From Actinomycetes bacterium (GTDB lineage: Bacteria > Actinomycetota > Actinomycetes > Propionibacteriales > Nocardioidaceae), in assembly GCA_030432975.1 (NCBI GenBank), contig JAUILS010000005.1, positions 1 to 41,315 on the forward strand: 41,315 nucleotides of DNA, in the 5' to 3' direction. The translations under genes were made by a program, and so were the position numbers. This document shows positions 24,994 through 33,676 of this stretch, piece by piece. The first letter of the stretch is position 1. Every line of letters begins with the position of its first letter. The notes under the pieces were generated by a model, which worked only from the letters and a program-made list of their open reading frames with translations, was not told the DNA's origin and ran no database searches.

Positions 24994-25697
24994 CGGACCA
25001 CCAGTCCGGCCCCGCGGTCGACGACGACCTCGGTCGCGTCGCCGGCGACGGCCTCGAGCACCGCGTCGACCACCCTGCTCGCGGGCATCGGCTCGGGCAG
25101 CCGCGGCGGCTCGCCTCCGAGTGCCCGCTGGTCGAGTCCGGTGTCGAGGTGCGGCGGGCGGACGTCGACCACGCGGAACCTCCGGCGGTTCTCGCGACGC
25201 AGCACCTCGAGCCAGGTCGCGAGGGCGGTCTTGGCCGCCGAGTAGTCGGCCATCCCGGCCGTCGGGAGGTCGGCGAGGATCGCCGACAGCACGACCACCG
25301 TGCCGCCGTCGGCGAGGTGCGGCACCGCGGCGCGCACCAGCGACATCGGCCCCAGCACGTTGACCGCGAACAGCTCCTCGCTCAGCTCGGCGGGGGTCTC
25401 CAGTGCCGGACCGAACCCGGCCGCCCCGACCGTGACCACGACGAGGTCGAGGCCGCCCAGCTGAGCGGCGGCCGCGTCTGCCGCGGCGCGACAGGAGTCG
25501 ACGTCGACCGCGTCGAAGCGGACGCCCTCCGTCCCGCAGCGGCGCGCGACCTCGGCCAGCCGCCGCTCGTCCCGTCCTCCGGGCACCACCCGGGCACCCC
25601 GCTCCAGCAGGGCGTCGGCGATCCCACCGCCGAGGGCGCCGGTCGCCCCGGCCACGAAGGCGCGGCTGTCGGACAGGTCGTGGCTTGCTGTGCTCAT
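24990..25697 (-). CDS. Short-chain dehydrogenase/reductase
   Basis: A 235-residue SDR with VAGATGALGGGIADAL as the dinucleotide-binding motif, NVLGPMSLVRAA, VVLSAI with the catalytic Ser and DYSAAKTAL with Tyr and Lys. The usual NNAG motif is replaced by VGAAG. The C-terminal PEPMPASRVVDAVLEA matches small SDRs of unknown substrate. ATG 25697 region; the gene stands alone on the minus strand upstream of nothing related. Confidence 0.9.
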   Translation of the reverse strand: MSTASHDLSDSRAFVAGATGALGGGIADALLERGARVVPGGRDERRLAEVARRCGTEGVRFDAVDVDSCRAAADAAAAQLGGLDLVVVTVGAAGFGPALETPAELSEELFAVNVLGPMSLVRAAVPHLADGGTVVVLSAILADLPTAGMADYSAAKTALATWLEVLRRENRRRFRVVDVRPPHLDTGLDQRALGGEPPRLPEPMPASRVVDAVLEAVAGDATEVVVDRGAGLVVR

Positions 25698-25758
25698 GAC
25701 CGTCCTTCGTCGCCCGGGGCTGGCGCGGATGCAGGAGGCGTTGGCCGGGCCAGGCAGG

Positions 25759-27828
25759 TCAGCGAATGATCGTCACCGTCATGGTGCCCGCAGAAGCACC
25801 CGATCCCGACAGCAGCAGTCCGTTGGGGCCGGGCACGGAGGTGTTGACCGCCCGCGTGCTCGAGTCCAGCCAGGAGTAGCCGTAGCCCACGTCGACCGGG
25901 CGGACGGAGACGCCGCTGTTGGAGACGGTGCCGGGATCGAGCACCAGGCGATAGCTCCGGCCCGGTGGCAGGTCGACTCTGGCGAAGACCTGGTCCCCTG
26001 AACCCGAGAGGGTGAGGGGGACCTCGGTGGTCTCGGCGGGATACGTGGTGATCTCCGGTGTGCTGGCCGCGATCTGCCCGGACCAGGGTTGACGAGATGC
26101 GACCGTGCCCTCGGTCACCACGATCTGGTACTCGCCGTCGGCCGGGACCCGGTACGTGTGGGGCGCGATGGGGGCGAAGTCCGGGCCTCCAGCGGCCTGC
26201 AGGAGCGAGACCTGCATCTGACCCGACGAGTCGGCGAGTCGGATGATCTGACCGGCCGTCGCGGTCACGGAACCCCGAAAGACTGCGCAGCTGCGGTCGT
26301 CAGCATGAAGGGCGACGGAGGGGCCGTCGACCGTCAGTTCGAACATCGGGGTGGAGACGAACCCGAGCTCTCCCGTCGCCAGGTCGCCTCGCGGAGTGAC
26401 GCTGAAGACAACGTCACCGTCCTTCGTTGGCCACACATCCAGAGGCAGCCCATAGGCACCCGGGTCCACCTGCCGAAGCTGGTACCCCTCCGGTCGGCAC
26501 CCGGAGGGCGGCGCGAACGTGAATCCTTGTCCGGCCTTGGCGCCGACGACGACCAGGTTGTACTCGGTGAGGTCGAGGGACACAGCTGGGCCGTCGATGG
26601 TGGCGCGTTGCCACGGAACTTCTCGAAGGTCGAAACCAGCCGGGTAGCCCATGTCGCCGTGGACGTCGTAGAAACGGAGCGTGTAGGTGCCGGTGACCGG
26701 CAAGCGGTAGATCGTCGGCTGACCCGCTCCCTCGACCGTCGGTGCCAGAAACCCCTCGTCGGGTCCGAGCAGGGTGGAGAGGTAGAGGTCACCGGTCACG
26801 AACTGACCGGCCTCCCCGCGGAACTGGAGATCGACGAACTGGCCGGGCACGTCGCGCAGCAGACCCTCTTGCGGCGTCCCGATCCTCGCCTCGTAGACCT
26901 TCGGCGTCGAGGCGTAGAGAACGCCATACCCGGCCGGCACCTGACGCACCCGGTAGGTCCCGGCCATGGACGTGGTGATGGTGTAGCTGCCGTACTGACC
27001 GGTCAGCGGTACCCGACGCCCGGCCGGGTCGGTGACGACGCTGTCGTCCTCGAGGCCAGGCGCGGTGAGGGTGACGGTCGTGTCGGCCGGCAGGTCGATG
27101 ACCGCATCGGCGTAACCCGTCAACACAGGATCACCGGTTCCGGTCGGGTCATTGAGCGCCAGCCTCACCGGCTCCACCGGCGGCACGACCACGAGGGCTG
27201 AGGACTCTTGACGCGCGACTCCATCACCACGAAGCCAGACCCGCCAGCGGTGCGTCGTGTCGACGGCTCCGGCGATGGAAAAGGCTCCCCGGTGGATCTC
27301 GGCCCAGCTGGACAGCGACCACTCGCCGGGGCGAACCCGGTACTGCACTTGCAGGGAGTACCGCCCCGAGCCGGCATAGGAGGTGTGGCCCTGGAGCAGG
27401 GGGTACCTCGCTCCGTTCGGTGCGGTCTGCCAGGTGACCTCTGCCGTCATCTCGGGCGTCCAACGCACGACGAGAGTGGTCGCCTTCTCCACGTGCCGGC
27501 CGTCGCGGTCGGTGACGGAGACGCGGAACTGCTGCTCGCCGTGCGGCGGCGTCACGCGGAACTGGAAGTCGTGGGAGGCTTTCAGGACCTTGGTCTGCCG
27601 GGGCACCCATTCACCGCGGCGCCACCGGTCGAGCTGGATCTCGCTCCCCCTCGGGAAGCCGCGGACGTGACCGCGCAGCAGTGTGCTCTGCCCCTCGTCG
27701 ATGCGCGGCTGGACGGCGCGCAGGCTGATGCTCGAGCCGAGCGCGGCCGAGCCGTGCGCGTTGGTGGCGACGAGTGTCGGCGCCAGCGCGGCGACGAGTA
27801 CGCCGGCCACGAGCGCGCGGATCCGCAT
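25759..27828 (-). CDS. Large secreted beta-rich protein
   Basis: A 689-residue exported protein. Signal peptide MRIRALVAGVLVAALAPTLV with cleavage near ATNAHGS. The rest is a series of beta-sandwich-like modules without helices: an opening Ig-like part (SSISLRAVQPRIDEGQSTLLRGHVRG), a region with TVTLTAPG, and several modules ending in YRLPVTGTYTLRFYD / YRVPADGEYQIVVTE, which resemble pre-peptidase C-terminal (PPC) modules. No LPXTG or membrane anchor at the C-terminus, which simply ends in TMTVTIIR. ATG 27828 has an AGGGGG site. Base composition is a little lower in G+C than in the neighbours. Likely a surface or extracellular binding protein; function unknown. Confidence 0.82.
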   Translation of the reverse strand: MRIRALVAGVLVAALAPTLVATNAHGSAALGSSISLRAVQPRIDEGQSTLLRGHVRGFPRGSEIQLDRWRRGEWVPRQTKVLKASHDFQFRVTPPHGEQQFRVSVTDRDGRHVEKATTLVVRWTPEMTAEVTWQTAPNGARYPLLQGHTSYAGSGRYSLQVQYRVRPGEWSLSSWAEIHRGAFSIAGAVDTTHRWRVWLRGDGVARQESSALVVVPPVEPVRLALNDPTGTGDPVLTGYADAVIDLPADTTVTLTAPGLEDDSVVTDPAGRRVPLTGQYGSYTITTSMAGTYRVRQVPAGYGVLYASTPKVYEARIGTPQEGLLRDVPGQFVDLQFRGEAGQFVTGDLYLSTLLGPDEGFLAPTVEGAGQPTIYRLPVTGTYTLRFYDVHGDMGYPAGFDLREVPWQRATIDGPAVSLDLTEYNLVVVGAKAGQGFTFAPPSGCRPEGYQLRQVDPGAYGLPLDVWPTKDGDVVFSVTPRGDLATGELGFVSTPMFELTVDGPSVALHADDRSCAVFRGSVTATAGQIIRLADSSGQMQVSLLQAAGGPDFAPIAPHTYRVPADGEYQIVVTEGTVASRQPWSGQIAASTPEITTYPAETTEVPLTLSGSGDQVFARVDLPPGRSYRLVLDPGTVSNSGVSVRPVDVGYGYSWLDSSTRAVNTSVPGPNGLLLSGSGASAGTMTVTIIR

Positions 27829-27945
27829 GAGTGCCCCCTGGTCTGGTCCGGCGACATCATCGAGGCGGCCGGCCACCGGTGTCCTGGGAACGCGAAAACT
27901 GGCCGGAAGCGGCCTCCGCCAGCGGCCGGGCGGGGGCGAGACCGG

Positions 27946-30435
27946 TCAGTCGGCGTGCGGGACCGTGGAGGAGATGGCGGTGCCGTCGGCGCGGACGGTG
28001 CCGGCCGGGTTGGGAGGGCGGCCGTCGATGCGGGGGCCCTGGTCGGGCAGGGCGACGGTGACCGGCTCGCCCGGCGCGACGACGACCTCCTCGTCGCGGA
28101 CGACGAGCGTGAGCGGGCCGGGGCCGTCCTCGATCTCGAAGCGGATCTGGTCGCGGGTGAGCTCGACGCCCAGCCGCGTGCCGTGCAGGTTGAGCCGGAA
28201 GTCGAGGCCCTCCCAGTCGTCGGGGAGGCGCGGGTCGAAGGCCCAGCACTGCTGGCCCTTCGCGCGGAAGCCGCCGAAGCCGTTGACCAGGGCACACCAG
28301 ACGCCGCCCACCGAGGCGACGTGCACCCCGTCGGCGGTGTTGGCGTGCAGGTCGGTGAGGTCGACGTACAACGCCTGGAGGAAGTACTGCAGCGCGAGCT
28401 CGTGGTAGCCCACCTCGGCGGCCATGATCGACTGCACCATCGCCGACAGCGTGGAGTCGCCGGTGGTGATCGGGTCGTAGTAGCGGAAGTCGGCGAGCTT
28501 CTCCTCCAGCGAGAACTCCTCGCTCTGCAAGAACAGCGCCAGCACCACGTCGGCCTGCTTGAGCACCTGGAAGCGGTAGATCACCAGCGGGTGGTGGTGG
28601 AGCAGCAGCGGCCGCGACGACACCGGGGTGTTCTCGAGGTCCCACATCTCGCGGTCGAGGAAGCGGGAGTCCTGCGGGTGGATGCCGACCTTCTTGTCGA
28701 ACGGGATCGACATGCCGCGGGCGGCGTCGGCCCACTCCTCGACCTCGTCGTCGGTCAGGCCGGTGCGCCGCACCAGGTCGTCGTAGGCGTCGGGGTCCTC
28801 CGAGCGGATCTCGTGCACCGCCTCGGCCGCCCGCCGCAGGTTGAAGCGAGCCAGGGTGTTGGTGAACATGTTGTCGTTGACGACGGTGGTGTACTCGTCG
28901 GGCCCCGTGACGCTGTGGATGTGGAAGCTCGAGGTGCCGTTGTCGCGGCGCCAGAAGCCGAGGTCGGCCCAGAGCCGCGCGGTCTCGACGAGGATGTCGA
29001 CACCCTCGCGCCACAGGAAGTCGGTGTCGCCGGTGGCGTCGACGTACTGGCTGATCGCGTAGGCGATGTCGGCGTCGATGTGGTACTGCGCCGTGCCCGC
29101 GGCGTAGTAGGCCGACGCCTCGTGGCCGTTGATGGTGCGCCATGGGAACAGCGCGCCCTTCTGCGAGACCTCGCGGGCGCGGCGCCGGGCATGGGGGAGG
29201 AGCTGGTAGCGGAACCGCAGCGCGTTGCGGGCGGCGTACGGCGAGGTGTAGGTGAGGAAGGGCAGGACGTAGATCTCGGTGTCCCAGAAGTAGTGGCCGC
29301 CGTAGCCCGACCCGGTGACGCCCTTGGCCGCGATGCCCTGGTTCTCCGCTCGCGCGGCGGCCTGCATCACCTGCAGCAGGTTCCACCGGACGGCCTGCTG
29401 GAGCTCCGGCTGCCGGTGGATCCGCACGTCGGCGCGCTTCCAGAACGCCGCCAGCCACTCGCGCTGGTCGGCCTGCAGCCGGGCCAGGCCGTCCTCGCCG
29501 ACCCGGTCGAGGGTGCGCTCGCACCGGTCGAGCAGCTCACGGGCGGGCACCCGGTGGGCGGTGTGATAGCTGACCAGCTTGGTGAGGCGCAGCGTCTGAC
29601 CGGCCTCCAGATGCGTGCGGTAGATGATCTTGGTGAGGTCGTCCTCGCAGTGCAGCTGCGTCGAGACCTCCGCCGGGGCCTCCAGCGTGTGGTCGGCCGA
29701 GACGCCGAGCGTCATCCCGCTCTCGGCGCAGCGATAGCCGAGGCGCATCCGGCCGGTGGTCTCACCGATCTCGGACACCTCGGGAAGCAGCACGCGCCGG
29801 CCCAGGCGCTCGGCCTTGCGCGGGTCGGCGATGGTGCCCGACGGCGTCTCGATGGCCGGGTGCTCCAGGTCGCGGTCCTGGCGGTTGAGCAGCTGGGAGG
29901 AGATCTGCACGGGGGCCCGGCCGTCGAGCAGCGTCACCGCGAACTCGATGGAGGCCACGTGCTTCTGGGTGAACGACACCATCCGCCGGGTGGAGATCTT
30001 GACCCGCTTGCCGCTCGGGGTCCGCCACACCAGCTCGCGGGTGAGCACGCCCGTGCGGAAGTCGAGGCGGCGTTCGTACTCCAGCAGGTCGGCGCTCGAC
30101 AGCTCCAGCGGCTCGTCGTCGACGTAGAGCCGGATCACCTTGGCGTCGGGGACGTTGACGATGCTCTGCCCGACGCGGGCGAGCCCGAAGGCCTCCTCGG
30201 CGTGCAGGATCGGCCAGGTCTCGTGGAAGCCGTTGATGAAGGTGCCGTCGACGTGGGCGTCTCGGCTCTCGGAGTAGTTGCCGCGCAGCCCGAGGTAGCC
30301 GTTGCCGATGCTGAACAGCGACTCGGTGACGCCGAGGTCGTCGGCGCTGAAGCGGGTCTCGATGAGCGCCCACTCGTCGACCGGGAAGCGGCTGCGGTCG
30401 ATCGGGTCGCCGGTGATCGGCGCGAACGGCCTCAC
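27946..30435 (-). CDS. Glycoside hydrolase family 65 disaccharide phosphorylase
   Basis: An 829-residue GH65 enzyme (maltose, trehalose or kojibiose phosphorylase type), which splits an alpha-linked disaccharide with phosphate, releasing beta-glucose 1-phosphate by inversion. N-terminal beta-sandwich with SLFSIGNGYLGLRGNY, central (alpha/alpha)6 barrel with GYGGHYFWDTEIYVLPFL and VTGPDEYTTVVNDN, in which the Glu of GPDEY (near residue 512) is the general acid, and a C-terminal beta part. GTG 30435 overlaps the stop of the beta-phosphoglucomutase-like gene by four bases, so both are co-translated: the phosphorylase makes beta-glucose 1-phosphate and the mutase turns it into glucose 6-phosphate. 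The exact disaccharide cannot be read from the sequence. Confidence 0.93.
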   Translation of the reverse strand: MRPFAPITGDPIDRSRFPVDEWALIETRFSADDLGVTESLFSIGNGYLGLRGNYSESRDAHVDGTFINGFHETWPILHAEEAFGLARVGQSIVNVPDAKVIRLYVDDEPLELSSADLLEYERRLDFRTGVLTRELVWRTPSGKRVKISTRRMVSFTQKHVASIEFAVTLLDGRAPVQISSQLLNRQDRDLEHPAIETPSGTIADPRKAERLGRRVLLPEVSEIGETTGRMRLGYRCAESGMTLGVSADHTLEAPAEVSTQLHCEDDLTKIIYRTHLEAGQTLRLTKLVSYHTAHRVPARELLDRCERTLDRVGEDGLARLQADQREWLAAFWKRADVRIHRQPELQQAVRWNLLQVMQAAARAENQGIAAKGVTGSGYGGHYFWDTEIYVLPFLTYTSPYAARNALRFRYQLLPHARRRAREVSQKGALFPWRTINGHEASAYYAAGTAQYHIDADIAYAISQYVDATGDTDFLWREGVDILVETARLWADLGFWRRDNGTSSFHIHSVTGPDEYTTVVNDNMFTNTLARFNLRRAAEAVHEIRSEDPDAYDDLVRRTGLTDDEVEEWADAARGMSIPFDKKVGIHPQDSRFLDREMWDLENTPVSSRPLLLHHHPLVIYRFQVLKQADVVLALFLQSEEFSLEEKLADFRYYDPITTGDSTLSAMVQSIMAAEVGYHELALQYFLQALYVDLTDLHANTADGVHVASVGGVWCALVNGFGGFRAKGQQCWAFDPRLPDDWEGLDFRLNLHGTRLGVELTRDQIRFEIEDGPGPLTLVVRDEEVVVAPGEPVTVALPDQGPRIDGRPPNPAGTVRADGTAISSTVPHAD

Positions 30436-31142
30436 AGCAGGCTGCCCAGGTCGGTGACGACGACGTCGGCCCCGGCGTCGGTGAGGGCGTCGGCGCCGAC
30501 CCCGCGGTCGACGCCGATCACGAGTCCGAAGTCGCCGGCGCGGCCGGCGGCCACCCCGCTGAGCGCGTCCTCGAGGACGACGGACTCCGCGGCGCTGGCG
30601 CCCAGCTCGGCCGCGGCGGCGAGGAAGGTGTCGGGGGCCGGCTTGCCGGCCAGGCCGCGCTGCGAGGCCACCTGACCGTCCATGACGGTGTCGAAGTACG
30701 ACGCCACGCCGGCGACGTCGAGCACCTCGGGGGCGTTGCGGGAGGAGGACACGATCGCCATCGGCAGGCCCCGCTCGCGGAGCGCGTCGAGCAGCCGCAG
30801 CGACCCGGGGTAGGGCGCCACGCCCTCGCCGTGGAGCACCTCGCGGAACGCGTCGTTCTTGCGGTTGCCCAGCCCGCAGACCGTCTCCTGGTCGGGGCTG
30901 TCGGACGGGTCGCCGTGGGGGAGGTCGATCCCCCGGGACTCCAGGAACGACGCCACGCCGTCGTAGCGCGGCTTGCCGTCGACGTAGGCGAAGTAGTCGG
31001 CCTCGGTGTAGGGCTGCTGGCCGGGGTGGCCCTCCAGGAAGCCGTTGAACATCACGTCCCAGGCGCGCATGTGCACGTCGGCGGTCGGCGTGACGACGCC
31101 GTCGAGGTCGAACAGCGCCGCGGCGTACTGGCTCCAGTCCAT
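30432..31142 (-). CDS. Beta-phosphoglucomutase-like HAD phosphatase
   Basis: A 236-residue HAD-superfamily protein. FDLDGVVT (DxD nucleophile motif, about residues 11-18) followed by the helical cap, IVSSSRN (motif II Ser), GKPAPDTFL (motif III Lys) and VLEDALSGVAAGRAG (motif IV). The E-D of the last motif and the cap with RYDGVASFL and GNRKND match beta-phosphoglucomutases that work with GH65 phosphorylases. ATG 31142 with TATCGT about 10 bases upstream, so the mRNA may be nearly leaderless. First gene of the two-gene operon with the GH65 enzyme. Confidence 0.92.
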   Translation of the reverse strand: MDWSQYAAALFDLDGVVTPTADVHMRAWDVMFNGFLEGHPGQQPYTEADYFAYVDGKPRYDGVASFLESRGIDLPHGDPSDSPDQETVCGLGNRKNDAFREVLHGEGVAPYPGSLRLLDALRERGLPMAIVSSSRNAPEVLDVAGVASYFDTVMDGQVASQRGLAGKPAPDTFLAAAAELGASAAESVVLEDALSGVAAGRAGDFGLVIGVDRGVGADALTDAGADVVVTDLGSLL

Positions 31143-31212
31143 GGCCCGACACGATAGGCCCTTCCCGGGCCCCGTGCTGTCGGGTTGGTCACCCGGTGGG
31201 CGGCGAGGGCCC

Positions 31213-32409
31213 TCACCCCACCAGGGCCGCCCGGCCGCGCTTGGTGAGCTGGTCGGCGACGATCACCCGCTGCAGCTCGGAGGCGCCCTCCCAGATCCGC
31301 TCGACGCGGAGCTCTCGGGAGAAGCGCTCGGCGACGTTCTCCCGCATGTAGCCGCGACCGCCGAAGACCTGCACGGCGCGGTCGGCGACCCGGCCGGCCA
31401 TCTCGGAGGAGTAGAGCTTGGCCATGGAGCAGCGGCCGTGGGCGACCTTGCGGGCCTCCTCGGCCTCGGCGCCGGACAGCACGGCCGCCACGTCGAGGCC
31501 GCGGGCCACCTCGTAGACCAGCGAGCGCGCGGCGAACAGCTCGGTGAGCGAGTCGGCGAGCATCCCCTGGACGAGCTGCTTGGCGGCGAGCGGCTCGCCG
31601 CCGACGACGCGGGAGGCCGCGAACGCCGACATCTCGTCGACCAGCCGCTCGGCCGCGCCGACGCAGCGCGCGGCCACCATCAGCCGCTCGAAGCGGAACC
31701 ACTCGTAGGAGAAGCGCATCCCGTCGCCCTCCGCGCCGACCAGGTGCGTCGCCGGCACCCGGACCCCGTCGAACCGGACGATGGGGTGCTCGTGCGCGAA
31801 CGTGTGGGAGTACGCCGGCGTGCGCACGACCTCCATGCCGGGCGTCGGCTTGTCGACGACGAGCAGCACGTGGTCGCCGGCGTTGTCCCCGCCGACGAGC
31901 ACCGCCTGCACGAAGACGTAGTCAGCCTCGTTGTAGGACGTGACGTGCCACTTCTCGCCGTCCACGACGTAGTCGTCACCGTCGCGTCGCGCGGTCGTCT
32001 GCAGGTCGGACACGTCGGAGCCGGCGTGCTCCTCGGTGATGGCATAGCACTCGGCCTTCTCCCCGCGCACCGTCGGCCCCAGCCAGCGGTCGCGCGCGAG
32101 GTCGGAGGCGACCTCCGGCCACCACGCGGGCGGCGTCGCGAGCACCCAGGCGAGCGCGTTGGTCACCCGCCCTCCCTGCTCCTGCACCAGCACCTGCTGC
32201 AGCGAGGTCGCGCCGGTGCCGCCGTGCTCGACGGGGAGGTTGGTGGCGAAGAGGCCGTCGGCGATGGCTCGCTTGCGGTGCTGCTCGGCCACCCCGTCGG
32301 GCAGGTGGCCGCCGTGCGCCTCGGCGTACTCCTCGTGGGGGATGAGGTCGTCGGCGAAGGCGCGGGCCGTGGCCTGGAGGGCGAGATCGGCGGCGGTCAA
32401 GCCGTACAT
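31213..32409 (-). CDS. Acyl-CoA dehydrogenase
   Basis: A 398-residue flavoprotein that oxidises an acyl-CoA to the 2-enoyl-CoA. Motifs: CYAITEEHAGSDVSDLQTTA and DGEKWHVTSYNEADYVFV in the FAD/substrate middle domain, and VQVFGGRGYMRENVAERFSRELRVERIWEGASELQ in the C-terminal domain, which is the usual ending of this family; the Glu in IWEGASE is in the position of the catalytic base of many members. The first stretch is the alpha-helical N-terminal domain. ATG 32409, divergent from the FAD oxidase gene; an operator-like palindrome (32440-32457) is shared between them. Confidence 0.94.
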   Translation of the reverse strand: MYGLTAADLALQATARAFADDLIPHEEYAEAHGGHLPDGVAEQHRKRAIADGLFATNLPVEHGGTGATSLQQVLVQEQGGRVTNALAWVLATPPAWWPEVASDLARDRWLGPTVRGEKAECYAITEEHAGSDVSDLQTTARRDGDDYVVDGEKWHVTSYNEADYVFVQAVLVGGDNAGDHVLLVVDKPTPGMEVVRTPAYSHTFAHEHPIVRFDGVRVPATHLVGAEGDGMRFSYEWFRFERLMVAARCVGAAERLVDEMSAFAASRVVGGEPLAAKQLVQGMLADSLTELFAARSLVYEVARGLDVAAVLSGAEAEEARKVAHGRCSMAKLYSSEMAGRVADRAVQVFGGRGYMRENVAERFSRELRVERIWEGASELQRVIVADQLTKRGRAALVG

Positions 32410-32439
32410 GGGCGCTCCCGGTCGGTGGTACGGACACGA

Positions 32440-32458
32440 TTGACTGGCCGTTCAGTCT
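32440..32458. promoter_or_regulatory. TetR operator-like site O1
   Basis: TTGACTGGCCGTTCAGTC, a dyad with 5-bp arms GACTG/CAGTC, in the 67-base gap between the divergent acyl-CoA dehydrogenase and FAD oxidase genes. Fourteen bases (TGACTGGCCGTTCA) recur exactly at 35704-35717 next to the TetR gene. Confidence 0.65.
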
Positions 32459-32476
32459 AGGCCTACCGTCGGGCTC

Positions 32477-33673
32477 GTGACGAGCGCCGATGGCGTCGAT
32501 GTCGTCGTCGTGGGCGGGGGCACGATCGGCGGATGGGCGGCCTGCTTCCTGCGGGAGGCGGGCCTGTCGGTGCTGCTGGTCGAGGCCGGCACGCTCGGCT
32601 GCGGCGCCAGCTCGCGCGCCGCGGGCATGGTGCGTGCGCAGGGCGGCACCGAGGCGGCGGTGCGGCTGGGCGTCTGGTCGCAGGCGTTCTATCGCGGACA
32701 GCGGGAGAGGTACGGCGTCGACTCGGGCTTCGTCGAGACCGGCTACTACATGCCGTGCTTCTCCGAGGCCGACGTCGCGACCGCGCGCGACCGGATCGCC
32801 CGGCAGCGCGAGTGGGGCCTGGCCGCCGAGTGGGTCGACCCCGACGACGTCGACGCGCGCAACCCGGCGATGGCGCCGGGGCGCACGTGGGGTGCGTCGT
32901 ACTACGCCGGCGACGGGTGGGTCGACCCGCCGCGCAACGTGCTGGCCTACGCGACGGTGCTCGCGACCAGCGGCGTGAGGGTCTGGGAGCGGACGGCGTT
33001 CACCGGGCTGGTCACCGCCGGCGGCCGGGTCACGGGGGTCGAGACGTCTCGGGGCGAGGTGGGGTGCTCGTCGGTCGTGCTGACCGGCGGGCCGAGGCTG
33101 GCCGCGGTGGGGGCGGCCGCGGGGGCGCAGCGGATCTGGTCCGGAGGGACCCGCCACCAGGTGGTGGTGACCGCTGCGCACCCTGGCCTCGCCGCCGACC
33201 GGCTGCCGATGGTCTTCGACGTCGCGTCGGGGATCTACTGGCGGCCCGAGGACGGCGGCCTGCTCTGGGGGATGTCGAACCCGGACGAGCCGCCGGGGGA
33301 GGCGGTCGACTTCGACCAGGGGTACTTCGCGCGGATGCGGGCCCGGATGGCCGCGCTGGTGCCGGTGACGGCCGGCCTCGGGCTGCGGAGGCAGTGGGCG
33401 GCCACCATCGACTACACCCCCGACCACCTGCCGATCCTCGGCCCGCTGCTGGCGGCCGACGGCTCACCGGTGGCCGGTGCGTGGGTGGCCGCGGCCGGGG
33501 GCCACGGGATGATGTGGGGGCCGGGGGTCTCGCGGGCAGCCGCCGACCTGGCCCTCGCTGGGACGACCGAGGTCGTCGACGTCACCGATCTCGGGATGGA
33601 CCGCTTCGACTCCTCCGGCCGGTCACGGCTGGCCGCCGACCCGATCGCGCTGCCGTTCCCGGCGCAGGCCTGA
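32477..33673 (+). CDS. FAD-dependent amine/amino acid oxidase (DAO family)
   Basis: A 398-residue flavoprotein of the D-amino-acid-oxidase/sarcosine-oxidase family. The Rossmann motif VVVVGGGTIGGWAACFLREAG is at about residues 8-28, followed by the ADP-binding Glu and GCGASSRAAGMVRAQ. The later RQWAATIDYTPDHLPILGPL and AAGGHGMMWGPG are typical of sarcosine/glycine oxidase beta-type subunits. It would oxidise a secondary or primary amine to an imine with H2O2 or a coupled acceptor. GTG 32477. Operator-like site O1 lies at its promoter, and the acyl-CoA dehydrogenase is divergent. Actual substrate unknown. Confidence 0.9.
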   Translation: MTSADGVDVVVVGGGTIGGWAACFLREAGLSVLLVEAGTLGCGASSRAAGMVRAQGGTEAAVRLGVWSQAFYRGQRERYGVDSGFVETGYYMPCFSEADVATARDRIARQREWGLAAEWVDPDDVDARNPAMAPGRTWGASYYAGDGWVDPPRNVLAYATVLATSGVRVWERTAFTGLVTAGGRVTGVETSRGEVGCSSVVLTGGPRLAAVGAAAGAQRIWSGGTRHQVVVTAAHPGLAADRLPMVFDVASGIYWRPEDGGLLWGMSNPDEPPGEAVDFDQGYFARMRARMAALVPVTAGLGLRRQWAATIDYTPDHLPILGPLLAADGSPVAGAWVAAAGGHGMMWGPGVSRAAADLALAGTTEVVDVTDLGMDRFDSSGRSRLAADPIALPFPAQA

Positions 33674-33676
33674 GCG

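Noticed and set aside
27208-30675. 1155-codon open frame on the plus strand
   Set aside because: It is opposite the GH65 and secreted-protein genes, with a composition (R, G, V, H, Q, L) typical of antisense frames in high-GC DNA, and no domain.
27946-31152. A single 1068-codon open frame on the minus strand, seemingly one fused protein
   Set aside because: Only the part from 30435 onward encodes GH65. The upstream part is Arg-rich antisense-like sequence in another frame of the HAD gene, and a clean GTGA overlap separates the two genes.
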